A stretch of 64,000 bases of DNA from Gnetum montanum (lineage: Eukaryota > Streptophyta > Gnetopsida > Gnetales > Gnetaceae), in NCBI GenBank assembly GCA_015680685.1, contig MNCI01022690.1, positions 23,703-87,702 of the forward strand. The letters run 5' to 3'. Positions 10,481 to 22,400 of the stretch are shown here, piece by piece. How positions within the stretch are numbered: position 1 is the stretch's first letter; each line of letters begins with the position of its first letter. Both the position numbers and the translations under genes were made by a program. The notes under the pieces were generated by a model. It was not told the DNA's origin and made no database searches. It saw only the letters and a program-made list of their open reading frames with translations.

Positions 10481-13255
10481 TCATGTAGTTCTTGGTGGCG
10501 GTGGCTCCTCCATGGGTTCTTTCCCTTTGTCACGTGCTCCAAGCTTTGAAGCTTGATGACGTTGAAGAATAGCCTGGAGCTTCTCCTCTTCAGTCCAAGG
10601 GTCTTGTGCCATCCATGCTGATGCTCCGATGTTTGATGGAGTTGGCACTTTCCATGGATAGGGTAGTTGCGGGAACATCTGATTAGCTTTGACGTACCAT
10701 GCTATGAACACCTATTGTTCCTCTTCATAGGCTCTAGATTTGTCTTTGTATTCATGAAGTTCTATTAGCTGTCGAGCCAAGTCGGTTGCCACATCTTTCT
10801 GTCCTTGGCAGCTTTCTTTTACCACTGCGAGTTTAGAATTTGCGACATCTAGTTTTTCAGCCAACTTCTTTCGCTCTGCAAATTCCACTTCATATTTGAT
10901 ATGGGTGGAAGCTACCTGCTGCTTGAGCTCTAACCTCGGGCGTCCTGCTATTAACATGGCCAGGTTGGCATATCGAAGGTTTGCCAACTCCATGTATTCA
11001 GTCAAGTCCTGGATCTGCAGGTCCCGGTTCTTAATTTCTGCCTGGTGGGTGTAGGCATAAGTGTCCAATATGGCCCCCCAATCAGTTTGCTGAGCACTGA
11101 TGTTATTGATTTGAGCTTTGGCCATATGGATCTCCTTCTCTAGGATTTGTTTGTACATCCCCACTTGATCACGAAAATGCTCCTTCAGCTTCTCATGTTG
11201 TTTAGCCTCATTCTGCCACACGCTAATTTCGATGGTTGATTTCTATCGAATAGCGTGTACCTCCTCCATTGAGAGGGTTCGATTTTCTCTCGCTAAATGG
11301 CTTACATCTCGGTTAACCTAAATGAATTGTTCTCGCAGCTGATGAAAGCATTCATCGAGAACATTCTTTTGTTTCTCCACAGAAGTTAACCAAAGATTTT
11401 CTGCAACCAATTACTTATTCTCTTCTTGTAAGGCCTTGAGTATCGTAAGATGCACATGAGTTTGCGCTTGAGCTGCGGAGGCATCCCAAGTGGCCGTCTC
11501 CTTTTCTTCTGCCACCTTATTTTCTGCAATTAGTTTTGTTAGTTGCTCGATTCTAAAATTGTCTAGCTGGTTTGTGGGAACCAATCGCAAAGGATCCTGC
11601 TGTGCTGCTTGTAAGGCTATGAGCTACTCTTGTAATTTCTACACTTCATCTTTAGCATGCTCTACCCTTACTTCAGATAGGACTAGCTTCCCCTTTGTGG
11701 AAATGAGGTCTGATTGAATTGCCATTACATCCTGGGGGATGTCAAACAGGGACGTCAAAACTTGTCCTGTTTGAAGCAATCTATCCAATACACCCTCATG
11801 TTCTGCAGGAGTCATTGAGGTTTTGACAATAGTTTAAGCATCCTGTGCTCCTGAAAGATCTACTGGTGGCACAACAGGTACATTGAAAGACTCTTTGATG
11901 TGGTTAGCGACCACTTCAGCAGCTCCCGCGGCATCCTGGTGTTGCATGAACACCACAGTGGCCCCTTTACCAGTCTCTAACTACACTTGAAAAGATGCCG
12001 CATGTCCAGAGATCTGTTGTGATCATCTGCTTTCCCCTCCTCTTGTTTGCAGTGAAAACTCACCCCGTGTACGATCTACTGAAATCGTAGGTTGGTTGGC
12101 ATCATCAATGACATGGAAGAGATTGGTGTCATCATGACTTTCCCAACTAACCATCTCGGCGATGGCCCTAAGATGGCTCATCGACGGTCTATAGTCTTGC
12201 GGCGGCGGTGGATTCTGGCCTGTGCTAAGTTCTACTTCTTGTTGTTGGCTGGGACCTATGGCTGGAGGTTGACTGGGTCCTACAAGTTGAGTTGTAGGGG
12301 ATCTGGCCATATGTTCTTCTTCTTCATCTGGTCCCAGCTCTTCCCCAGTGCTCTTTCTAGGAGTTGGCACCTTTAATAATTTAGCATAAGAAGCATTTTG
12401 GGCTTTTCGGAGGACATCATTTGTGTATCCTTGAATACCAGCCCGTTGGCACAATTTTCTGATAAGGTAGGGAAAAGGGAGTGCCATCTTCCCTGACTTC
12501 CATTCTTCGAATCACCTTAGGATCTCCATCAAATATAGATGGGGAAGGTTAGCATTAACCTTTCCCATCAACACTGCATATCCTCTTGCCATGTATGTTG
12601 ATATTCTTTTCAAACCTTTTGTAGGGAAGAGGTGATAGGTTCTGATTTTGAAATAAACTCTCTTCTGTTGTCAGCTCTCCAAAAGCTTTATCTCTTCCAT
12701 AAGCCTTCTTTAGCCAATCTTTTCACACATCAGGGTTTGATCAGGTGGATAATCGAGCAACATGGGGGCCTGAATTCGAAAGGTTTAACACTTCTAAAAT
12801 TGCCTGTGTAGAAAAATCTACTATCACACCATCGATGTTAATTGTGGTGCCTTGCTTCTTATTGTGCCAGAATAGGTATGTTTCTCCTAAGTACCAGGCA
12901 CTACACTAAGAGAGGACAGGCCATAAGGGAGACCCTTTAAGATGATCCCTAACAGCCTTAGGAGCTAACTCTACAAAAGATTCTAAGTTAAGTTCCACAA
13001 TCACCGAAGCAATTATGGACTTCGTATGGATGGCCTGAACACATTTCGGGGGCAACTTGAGTTGTTTTCCTAGTTCAGGCACAACAGCTCCTCCTTCCAC
13101 CTACCTGGATCATCTGGTAGGAGGTTCTTCTTGATGGATACTGAATGAGTGCACCTCTTGTTTGGTATGTTATCCGGAAAGAGCTTGCCTTCTACCTCTC
13201 CGAGGTTGTTTCGCTTCACCTTGGGTAGGACCCTCCTACTGTGAATGTTTCGGGG
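10481..13255 (-). pseudogene. Long coiled-coil cargo ORF with a plant-transposon-protein-like N-terminus
   Basis: Reading from an ATG at 13255 (MAPKHSQ, directly after a TTGCAG acceptor-like site) one frame continues to the stop at 10481 with only about a dozen stops and a few shifts, roughly 920 residues. Order: a basic start; a globular part with INIDGVIVDFSTQAILEVL and LPFPYLIRKLCQRAGI, which resembles the 'putative plant transposon protein domain' family; a Pro/Gln/Glu-rich linker; then about 500 residues of coiled coil; an FIAWYVKANQMFPQLPYPW block; and a proline-rich tail (EEPPPPRTT). Its function is unknown. It is on the same strand as gag and has a separate promoter at 13732-13787. 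Stops mostly replace Gln, Trp or Arg codons. Confidence 0.7.
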
Positions 13256-13731
13256 CCATCTGCAATCACACGGGCCAAACGTTAGTAAGGTTGTTTTCAA
13301 ATTCAAGTTATACCTTACTACATGCCTTTAATTGAAGATCTTATGTTATCGTGTGATCATGCCCAAAAATTATGATAATGGGTCCTATGACTTAGGTGGA
13401 TTTTCATTTTAATCTCCCAGTATACTTAAGGTCATATGATTTTTGGCACAATTTTTTTCTAAGTGTTAGTATTAATTATCCTAATTGATGTCCTTTGGAC
13501 GATGACAAATTTCAAAAAAGTTAGGCACTTTTCAGCAAGTGTCTCTCCCCCATGACTAAACTGAACACTCCGAGTTCAAGCAGGTTCAAACGGAATTAAA
13601 ATCGGAGTACCAACGCGTGAGATATAGGTGAAAAAGCAAGGGTTACGCAATCGCAAGTCACAGAGAAAAAATTCAAAAACTTCCCCCCGTGTAAATGGCC
13701 AAATGAAGCTAAGTGTTGTGGCGGTGGTTCC

Positions 13732-13787
13732 TATTTATAGGAAAATAGGATGCGATATCACGTACGGTACATCGCGTACGCGATATC
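13732..13787 (-). promoter_or_regulatory. Internal promoter resembling the LTR core promoter
   Basis: The minus strand has TATAAATA at 13739-13732. Upstream at 13754-13787 lies an imperfect palindrome with two GATATC ends and CGTAC cores. GTGGCGG also sits close by, as in the LTR. The arrangement (GATATC/CGTAC palindrome, 14 bp, TATA box) copies the LTR promoter. It is placed to drive the cargo ORF starting at 13255, about 480 bp downstream. Confidence 0.55.
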
Positions 13788-13859
13788 TCGTCCCAACTAA
13801 GGTGAGACACATGAAAAGACCAAAGTTTTTAATGATTTTCTTGAAATTATTAGTGTAAA

Positions 13860-15150
13860 ATGAGGACATTGACAAAGATTAATATATGCAAGGGTAATTA
13901 CATGAATTTGAGAGGTACTTTGAATGATAATGATGTGAATTTAACAATTAAAAATTTGGTGGTTATGAAGAAAAGGGAATGTAATGGTACATTGGAATGT
14001 GAAAATGTGAGGGATAATAATAAGGAAAGAAAATTATGAAAAACTAAGCTGAGGGTAAGAGATTGTGTGTTCTAGCTAGAGAATTAAGGAAGATTACAAC
14101 AAAATTACACAAGTGGGTCCTCCCCAAAGCAGGTTTCAACCTATTATGCCCTTGTGTAATCACACTTAAAGTGTCCATGGGCACTAGAAGGGTTACATGT
14201 AATCTGCACTAACTCCACAAAACACACACATATAAATATCACTGGAATGAGATGAAAATTTTATGTTACATGGGACATGAGCTACAATTACACGAATAGT
14301 GAGATGCGACAAAGTATAGAAAGGGATCGTAGAGATCGGGACATGAGGTAACTGACCCAGGGTACAATGAATCCTACGTGAAAAGCATGATTAAGGTGTC
14401 ATTAACCCATCATTCCAAGATCAGGACCAAGTCCATCCTTCTAATCAGTGACATCGCATTGTTTCATCCCATGATGAACAACTATGAGAGTACCAAAACA
14501 ACAAGGCGTACGATCACTTGGCGTTTAGTACAAGGGAGGAGTGATTTTTTTATGGCACTTCTTTTTCTTTTCTTCTCTTTTTTTTTCACTTTACTGAATC
14601 CAGAGAAGCCACCAACCTTCAGGCATGGGTGCATGTTTTTCCAGTGGGACCCCCTAGAATAGCATTTGATTGTTGAGTGCCCTTTTGATTACTCTTACTC
14701 CCATTTTTCATTAGATCTACAAGGATCTTAGTACAACCATATTGCATGGTAACTCCCACAAACGTCACCAAAGAGAATCCACAAGTCCCCTTGATGTCAC
14801 ACCCTAATCATTCCCTCTTGGTCCATCCTTCTTCATTCTGGGTACAATAACACAAAATTAATTTTAAGTTTAAGAATTTCAAGAATATCATTGTACCCTA
14901 GAACTTTCTAGAGTGGATGAGTGGGTGTAATGGACTCACTGTTCCAAATAATTGATCACTCATGACTTAATAACATAAAACACACCTCAAACAACGATCC
15001 ACATGAGTGTTTTATTCGTAGATGAGATTACTTACAAAAATGGAAAAAGAAAAACACACAAACACACAAAAAAGATAAAAAGATAAAACAAAAAGTTGAA
15101 AAATGAAAAACTGAAAAACAAAAAGTTGTAAAATTAAAGAAAATGAAAAA
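13860..15150. other. Non-coding spacer between gag and cargo ORF
   Basis: No conserved coding pattern is seen on either strand. The part at 15030-15150 is almost pure A with scattered G/C (repeats of AAAAAGATAAAA). The frame at 14378-14662 has no recognisable protein features. Confidence 0.5.
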
Positions 15151-15169
15151 TATTTATTAATCCTGCTTG

Positions 15170-16985
15170 TTATTGAAATGGGGGGTGTCCCCCATAACTA
15201 AACAGTTGAGTATGACACGGATTAATAAATGGAAAATGAGGATCCTTGCATATTGGAAATATTGAAGCTGGTCCATACTTATCACCTTGGATTTCACACA
15301 CTTTATAATAAACACAGTGGGGCACTTCATACGATGTAGTTCCCGGATAACAAGTTGACCCACTATGATGTTTAGGACAGTTAGATGGTATGCAAGGATT
15401 GGGAAGATGCCTTCCATGGTTGTGTTCATTGGGCCTTGTGGTTGTTGGAGTGTTTGATGGTGGCCCTGATAAAGTTACATGAGGCACTGGGTTCGAAGGT
15501 AAGGGTGCACCACATTGTTGGACTTGTGCTGGGTTGGAAGATGCAGTGGCCTTAGAGTTATGTTGTCCCTTCCTATGGTTGTGTTTAAAGAAAGGACACC
15601 TTTGATGTTGCTGAGGTTCTTCACTACTGTTAGTAGCAGCAGCACAAGTGTTGTTGTTGGGTTGCGGTGGTACAAACACCTTAGGAACAGTTGGTGGCAT
15701 TGTGGAAGGAGGGAAATGATGAGAATGTTGAAATTTAGGAGGGATGTAAGGTGCATAAGGTGGTGGTTGTGTTGGAGATATGGGCTAATAGTATTATGGA
15801 GAATGGTGTTGTGGTGAGATAAAGTGTGTTGGCCTAGTTGAAGAAACAGGGTGTTGAACGTGATAAGCGTTTGGATTCGGAAAATGTGAAGGGTGCCTCC
15901 AGTCTAAGGGTGGATTCCCCCATGAATGGGATTGCTGCCACTATGGTCAAACACAGTATCTCTATACAAACTCTGGATGTAACGTGTTTCCCCCATGCTC
16001 ATGCAGATGTAACAAGATTGGGCATTGGCCTTTGGGGTGATCGTATAGGCATATGTTGCATTCATATGTATGATTGACAGTTGAGTGCTTATTCCCTTCG
16101 TTCTTTCTTTCCGAATTTCTACTATTTCATCCTACCTCTTGGGTGGTTAAAACTCTATCTCCAATGTTGTTGATATATTCTTCACACTTTTTATTCATCC
16201 ATTCCAACATCTTAATGATCTTTGCCTCGGCTTCTTCTAATGATTGTTGTATTGGTAAAGATGATGTTTCCACCTGGAGATTTGTTGATCTCTCCTTGTT
16301 ATGATCATGGACCTTTGTTGAGTTAATGTTTTGGTCCCGTTGATGTTTTTCAACACTCTCCCATGTAGCTATTTCTCCTTCTTCTTTTGCTACCCGCTTA
16401 ATAAGCTCTTGGATTTGATGGGTTCGTAGGTTGTATAGTTGACCTTGGNTCCTTGGATTTGTTTCCTCAAGGCTGACACTCTTGCGTAGGTTTGATATTT
16501 TTCGTTAAAGACCTCTACCATTGTTGACCAGCATCGTATTGAATTTGGTTTTAACAATCTATACCATACTTTAGCTTGGTCAACGAGTGTCATCGGAAAG
16601 AGCTTTAATTTTTCCAACTGTTATCAATGTTATTCCATGTGCAGGCATCGTAGAAGGCTAGTAAATGTTGATGCAGATCTAGGTCATAGCCTTCTGAAAA
16701 TTTGGGAAAGTTGTTTAAATCGAGCCTGGGTAGACGGCTCTCTTTACAATGCCTATGTGACATTTGAATAGCCTCTTGTATTTGCATTAGGCTTGTAGTG
16801 GCCAATGGGGGTTCATTGTCATCAGGTAAGTTAGGCTTCCGTGCATTATGATGACGTTGTTTTTGTTCATTCTTATAGGAAACTCCCACTTTAGGTTGTA
16901 TACTCCAATCTTCATCGTCATATAACTCATTGGTTCTCCAATCTTCAGGAAGTGTGATGTTATTATCATCTTGTAGGAGAGGCAT
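15170..16985 (-). pseudogene. gag: gag of the non-autonomous element, with zinc knuckle
   Basis: The start codon at 16985 (MPLLQDDNN) is 134 bp inside the LTR. The core reads RLDLNNFPKFSEGYDLDLHQ, LLAFYDACTWNNIDNSW, then after a one-base shift near 16610 KLKLFPMTLVDQAKVWYRLL and W-S-T-M-V-E-V-F-N-E-K-Y, the Gag core pattern. An ambiguous base (n) lies at 16449. At 16022-16060 a zinc knuckle CNICLYDHPKGQC (C-x2-C-x3-H-x4-C) is intact, followed by a Pro/Asn/His-rich tail to 15170. Gag assembles the particle and the knuckle binds RNA. The frameshift and several stops inactivate this copy. Confidence 0.8.
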
Positions 16986-17096
16986 TGTTGTGTGTGAATT
17001 TATGTGTGAATTTTTATAATTCTTCTTTTTAAGAGATATATCGTTAAGTTCTTATACAACAACCTTGTGTGATATAACTAATCTAGATAACTAGCA

Positions 17097-17118
17097 CCAT
17101 CCCTGGCAACGGTGCCAA
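17097..17118 (-). other. Primer-binding site
   Basis: The minus strand directly inside the 5' LTR reads TTGGCACCGTTGCCAGGGAT. TGG pairs with the CCA of a tRNA 3' end. The sequence is close to the TGGCGCCGTTGCCGGGGA type common in plant Ty3/gypsy elements. I do not assign the tRNA. Confidence 0.8.
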
Positions 17119-17807
17119 TGATGAGTGGCGAGGTACCCCTACACTCAACCATACGAAACGAGCGTCGCACGCTCAATCCGGTCAAACTTCGCAGATGGAC
17201 TAGTTGTAGCACCTAGACAGTTAGCCTTAGGTCGCAGTTCGCTGTCTTCCTACCTAGATTAGTTTTGCATATGTCACGTATGGTTTAATCTAGATGAGGT
17301 GTATGATGTATTCTAATTCTAATGCTACTCTTGATGGTAGTGGAAAATAATATTAACTAATTTAAGCTATGAGGGAAAGGGTAAGAAAATCTAATCTAGC
17401 CTAAGTGCGACGAGCAACCGATTCCTTGATTAGCCGTACACATCTGTAGATGCTCGTAATCAAGTCATACTCATACCGCTCTATGAAAGCAATAAATAAC
17501 ATTAAATAAATAACAAATAAATAAACTAAGTGAATGCTGCAATGATGAAGTAATCTCGATCTTTATTGCCGGTCATGTGTGTGTCCAAGTACGACACACT
17601 CGAATAAAGACACCGTACAATTACATTCACCACACTGCAGGTAGACACGGGAAAAAATCTAACTCTAGAGAGATCAAGCTGCTAGAGCTTTGCTACTCTA
17701 AAACTGGGATCCCGAACAAGGGAGAGCCGCCTCTTATTTATAGATATGGTGGCGGACTATGATATCACGTACGTGATATCGCGGCCTATGTGAACCGCGT
17801 CTTATCA
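17119..17807 (-). mobile_element. 5' LTR (right), 689 bp
   Basis: It matches the left LTR from TGATGAGTGG to GTCTTATCA but lacks about 206 bp. The missing part lies between two copies of 'GATTCCTTGAxxAGCCGTACACATCT'-like sequence that flank the segment in the left LTR, so a slip or recombination between short repeats removed it. CTAAG follows at 17808. Confidence 0.9.
17735..17780 (-). promoter_or_regulatory. 5' LTR core promoter with palindrome
   Basis: TATAAATA is at 17742-17735 on the minus strand. A perfect 20-bp palindrome at 17761-17780 has half-site GATATCACGT. Relative to the left LTR the two halves differ by matched changes (CG to CA on one side, CG to TG on the other). Confidence 0.6.
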
Positions 17808-17812
17808 CTAAG
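17808..17812. repeat. Target-site duplication, right (CTAAG)
   Basis: An exact copy of 9410-9414. Together they fix the outer borders of the element. Confidence 0.85.
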
Positions 17813-19420
17813 CATCAAAGTTTGTAGATGTGGCAGGAAAGCTATTTAGATGTAATTGTTAATTCTAAATGATGCATATAAATGGTAGGTATGACTCTCC
17901 TAATGTGGCTTGTAGGCCTATGATTTTGGTACTTGAATATCATAGTCAACTTAAATTTTAATATTTTTGATAAGAGTGTTCATGACTTCTCACTTAAGCT
18001 TATGTGGTGAAAAGAAATTCTTTCATTCTTCAAGCTTAATAGCTAATGATGTTGGTAGTTATTTGTGCTTGTTTTATAATCAAAAGTTGACATGATAGAG
18101 GAGCTATCTAAAGTGAAATCTTGCACATAGATATGAATTCTAAATGCATATCTAGAAGTCCTAGTGTGCCAAAGCTAATGTGAAGGATGGGCAATTTAGA
18201 GATGAAATTTGAATCTAATTAATGAATTATACATGAGCTAAGCTAGTAGTGGGGGCATTTAGATGTAAATTCTACACTTGTATGCTTAAAATAAATAATA
18301 AGTTGAAATCAATAAATTCTTAACAAAGCATCCTTTAAATTCTTCTTGACATATTTAAGTGTTGATATGGCATATGACATTGTTCACTATCTCTATATTT
18401 GGCTTCCCTTAATTAAATTAGTTCAGAAAATTCTTTCTCTAATGCTATGTTGTTTCAAATCCTAAATATAATATTTCACCTTCAAAAGTGTCATCATGGC
18501 AGAAAAATTTTGCACTCCATTTTATCTTACTAGAATCCAACACTACTATTCTTTTAGTTATCATAAATATAAACATTTTTGAATAAAAATTTCATTATAT
18601 GATCTTCATTTCTCCCATTTTTATTTTTTTCATCAAAAGCTAAATTAAGGAATTTTTATCCATCTTCTTTTAGCTACATGTATGATCTTTGATTATTGTA
18701 ACTTTTAGTGGAATAATGATTTGTATCAAAAAATTTAAATAGATTTCTCTAATAGATTTTAATTTTAAACCTCAAGTTGAAAAATAATCATAGCTAAAGC
18801 TTGATATTTTTATAAGAAGAAATGAAAATCCAATTCTATTTTGGTTGAGATACATTTGGAAAGAAAATAAAAGGTACACAAGTGAAATACATCCAAAGAA
18901 CTAGATGATCTAAAACATGAGAGAAAAGATCCATCATATAGTAAGGTATAAATGGACTTGATCCCAGAATAAAGTTGTGAAAACAAAGGGGAAAGAACCC
19001 CAATAATAAAAATAAAAACCAAAACACATCCTTGCAAACAAAGGGGATACTTACCAATTTAGTACTTGAGTCACTTTGGTGAATCAAGCGAAGAGAGTAA
19101 GGTGAAAAAGCATAGAAATAGGAATGATTTTATCCTGGAAGATGAAATTTTTTTGACCAAATCATATGTATTAAAGTAGTGATGGAATAAGTCCTTTAAT
19201 TTTTCTCTTTTGTTAAGGCAAATGAATACATATCTATTGATGAAGAGCATTAACAAGATTGGACATGTAAACATTAATGCTTTTAAGATTTTTAAAATAA
19301 CTCCAAAAATTATTATTTGATGGGCAAGTAGAAAAAGCATGATCAATAGTTTCTCTATCATATTTTCATCTCTAAAAATTATCATTATTAATAAGATCCT
19401 TATGGTCTCAAAATGTTGTA
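17813..19420. other. AT-rich stretch without a confident gene
   Basis: Continuation of the pre-insertion site. Minus-strand frames at 18810-19385 are Phe/Leu-rich. The segment near 19300-19385 loosely resembles the zinc-binding reverse-transcriptase tail of plant LINEs, but the cysteines are absent and I do not call it. The 5' end of the chromovirus at 19421 is cut off somewhere here. Confidence 0.4.
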
Positions 19421-22400
19421 CTAGAAAGAGTTGTCATTTTATGAGCCACAAAATCTTGATGAGACTTATGATTTGATACTTAAGGCTAAGAAGAAATTAG
19501 GAGGATTTGGAAATAGGTGCAAACAAAATTCTAAGGGGAAGGAGAATGGATTTAGATCTAATAAGGGTTCCAAATCTAAATCTAAAGATAAGGAGATTAG
19601 CTAAGACAAGAAGACTAAAAGAGACAATGAGAAGGAGAAAGCTAAGAAGGAATAAGACAAGGGAAACTAGGGTCAAGGAAACAACTCATAAAAACTATAG
19701 TGCTTCAAATGTGGAGAAAGGGAACACAAGAAATAGGAATGTCCACTTCACAAAGTAGCCAAGGCCAAAGGTGTGTAAACAATGGAGGTGAAGAAGACAT
19801 TAAGCCAAGATCTTGAGAGATTTAATCCTAATGCTCTAAAAATAAAGGATATTCTTGAATTAAGTTCTTTTGCATTTATGAGGAATGTAAATAGAGGAGA
19901 TCATCTTGTTAGGAAATTATTGTTTTGAATTGGGACTAGTTGTTTTCTTGTTGGTGAATGGATTCATGTCGTGATTGATGGGGGAGTCCAAGATTTGGAT
20001 TGGGTTTGGTAACTAGTCCTCATCCTAGACCATATACGATGGATTCGTTATCTAAATATTTTTCCCAAGATGTGAGGGAACAATGTTCTTTGAAATTGAA
20101 AATTAGAAGTTTTCATGATGTTGTGAAGTATGATGTGCTTCCAATATATTATGCTGATGTAATTCTTGATATACCTTGGAATTTTGACAATGGTGCTTAT
20201 TTTGATGGAGTAAGAAATGTGTGGAGCATTGCTAGACCTGATGGAATTAATGATTTGATTCCTATAATAGTGAACAAGCGAGATAGCAAAGCTTACTTAA
20301 TGCTTTCTTAATCCTTCTAGGAGAGAGGGAATATGTTAAGGAACATGATGAAACCAGTTTTGGTTTTGTTGTTATGATAATAGTTACTACTAATCATGAT
20401 GATGTATAGGTTGAACTTCCTATAGGTGTGCTAGGCTTGAAGAAAAAAATTTTCAAGGTGTTTAAGGAGGAATTGGATGGACTACCACTAATGAAGAATG
20501 TACAACATCAAATTGAATTCATTCTTGGTGCTAACATTCCAAAATAGAGAGCTTACTAGATGGCACCATATCATAGGTTTGAATTGCAAAGGCGAGTAGA
20601 GGGGTTTCTTGAAAATTGCCTCATGAGGGAATTAATTTTACCTTGTGTTGTTTCAATGGTGCTAGTGCCAAAGAGGAACAATGATGAATAGAGGATGTGC
20701 ATTGACTCCAAGGTAGTGAACAGGATAATAGTAAGGTACAAGTTTCCTATTTCAATGATGGATGATATCCTTGATGTCCTTTCCAATGCTAAAATTTTTA
20801 GCAAAATTTATTTGAAGAGTGGGTATCATCAAATTATAATTAGGCTTGGTGATGAGTGGAAGACATCTTTCAAAACATTGGATGGATTGTTTGAGTGGTT
20901 GGTGATGCCATTTTGGCTTACAAATGCACTTGCTACTTTTGTGAGGTTGATGCATGGTGTATTGAAGGAATTGATTAGTAAGTGTTGTATTGTCTTTTTT
21001 GATAATAATTTAGTATATAGCGCTAATGAGGAAGATCACTTAGATCACTGAAAGATGGTGTGCCTTAAGTTGAAGAAGGCATAGTTGGTGATCAATGTGA
21101 AGAAAATTCATTTATTCAAGTGGGAAATCACATATTTTGATCATGTGAATTCTAAAAATTAGATTCATATGGAAGCTACCAAGGTGAAGGCTATTAGGAA
21201 TTGGCCAACTCCTAAGAATGTTGAGGATGTAAGATTATTCCTTAGTTTAGCAAGTTTTTATAGATAGTTCATAAAAACTTTTAGTGGTATTTCAAAGTCT
21301 ATGTTTGCTTTGTTGAAGAAAAATAAGGAATTTAGGTGGAATAATGAAACCAAAGGAAGCTTTGACTTGTTAAGAGAAAAGATTACTAGTAAACCAGTGC
21401 TTGCAATTCTAGATTTTCAAAAGCTTTTTCTAGTGGAGGTAGATGCGAGTAGAATTTCCATTGATGGGGTACTTTCACAAGAAGGTAGGCAAGTTGCTTT
21501 CTTCCCTTGAAAAGTTGAATGAGTCAAGGAAAAAATATAGCACATATGAGAAGGAGTTGTATGCTATTATTCAAGAAATCAAGCATTGGAGGCATTACTT
21601 ATTGCCCAAGGAATTTACTTTGATTATGGATTACAAGACACTTAAATTTCTAAACTCACAAAAGAAGTTGAGTGCAAAGCACATGAAGTGGATTGCATAG
21701 TTACAAGAGTTCAACTTTGTGTTGAAGAACAAAAGTGGGAAAGCCAATGTGGTGACTAATGCATTATCTAGGATGCATGTGGTAAATTTCAGCAGACCTC
21801 ATGTGGAAGGTATGGATTATTTTTCTTCTTTCTATGAGCATGATGTTAATTTTGGGTAGGTTTGGAGGAGCCTCAAAGAGCCATTGATGAATAGGATAGA
21901 CCAGTGGAGGAACTATCATATTTAAGATGAGCTGCTAATTAAGAATGGAAAGCTATGTATTCCTAATTATGATTTTGGAAAAAAGAGTTTGTTTAAAAAG
22001 CATTGTAGTACCATGGTAGGTCACATGGATAGGGATTAAACATTAGAACTTATGGGTAGGTACTATTTTTGGCTTGGTATGGTAATAGAAGTTTCAAAAT
22101 TTTTGAAGGAGTGCTTAACTTGTTAGAAGTTCAAAGGAGATAAAGGTATGGATGGATACTATATGCCTTTTCCAATTCCCAAAGGTCCATGTAAGAGTGT
22201 GTCAATGAACTTTGTGAGTACTATTTCAAAGACCAAGAGTGGGAACAATGTAATTTTTGTTGTTGTGGATAGGTTCTTCAAGATGGCACATTTTATTCAA
22301 TGTAAGAAGGCAAGTAATGCTTCTCATGTTGAAAATTTATTTTTCTAGCATGTTGTGAAGTTGCATGGTATTCTTTTGAATATTGTTAGGGATAGTGACT

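Larger units (their letters stand above)
9415..17807 (-). mobile_element. Complete non-autonomous LTR retrotransposon (family 1), 8393 bp
   Basis: This minus-strand element has two LTRs (17119-17807 is 5', 9415-10309 is 3'), a primer-binding site at 17097-17118, a polypurine tract at 10310-10322 and a perfect CTAAG duplication. It encodes gag with a zinc knuckle near the 5' LTR and a long coiled-coil ORF near the 3' LTR. I see no protease, RT, RNase H or integrase motif anywhere inside. It would therefore need enzymes from another Ty3/gypsy element, which makes it a gag-only (TR-GAG-like) element with cargo. LTR similarity is high but both ORFs carry stops and frameshifts, so this copy is relatively recent but inactive. 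Confidence 0.9.

Noticed and set aside
15515-15817. 100-codon plus-strand frame
   Set aside because: It is the antisense shadow of the Pro/Asn/His-rich Gag tail at 15170-15700.
19071-19385. Possible LINE reverse-transcriptase tail on the minus strand
   Set aside because: Only a loose hydrophobic pattern matches. The zinc-binding cysteines and the RT core are absent, and stops surround it.
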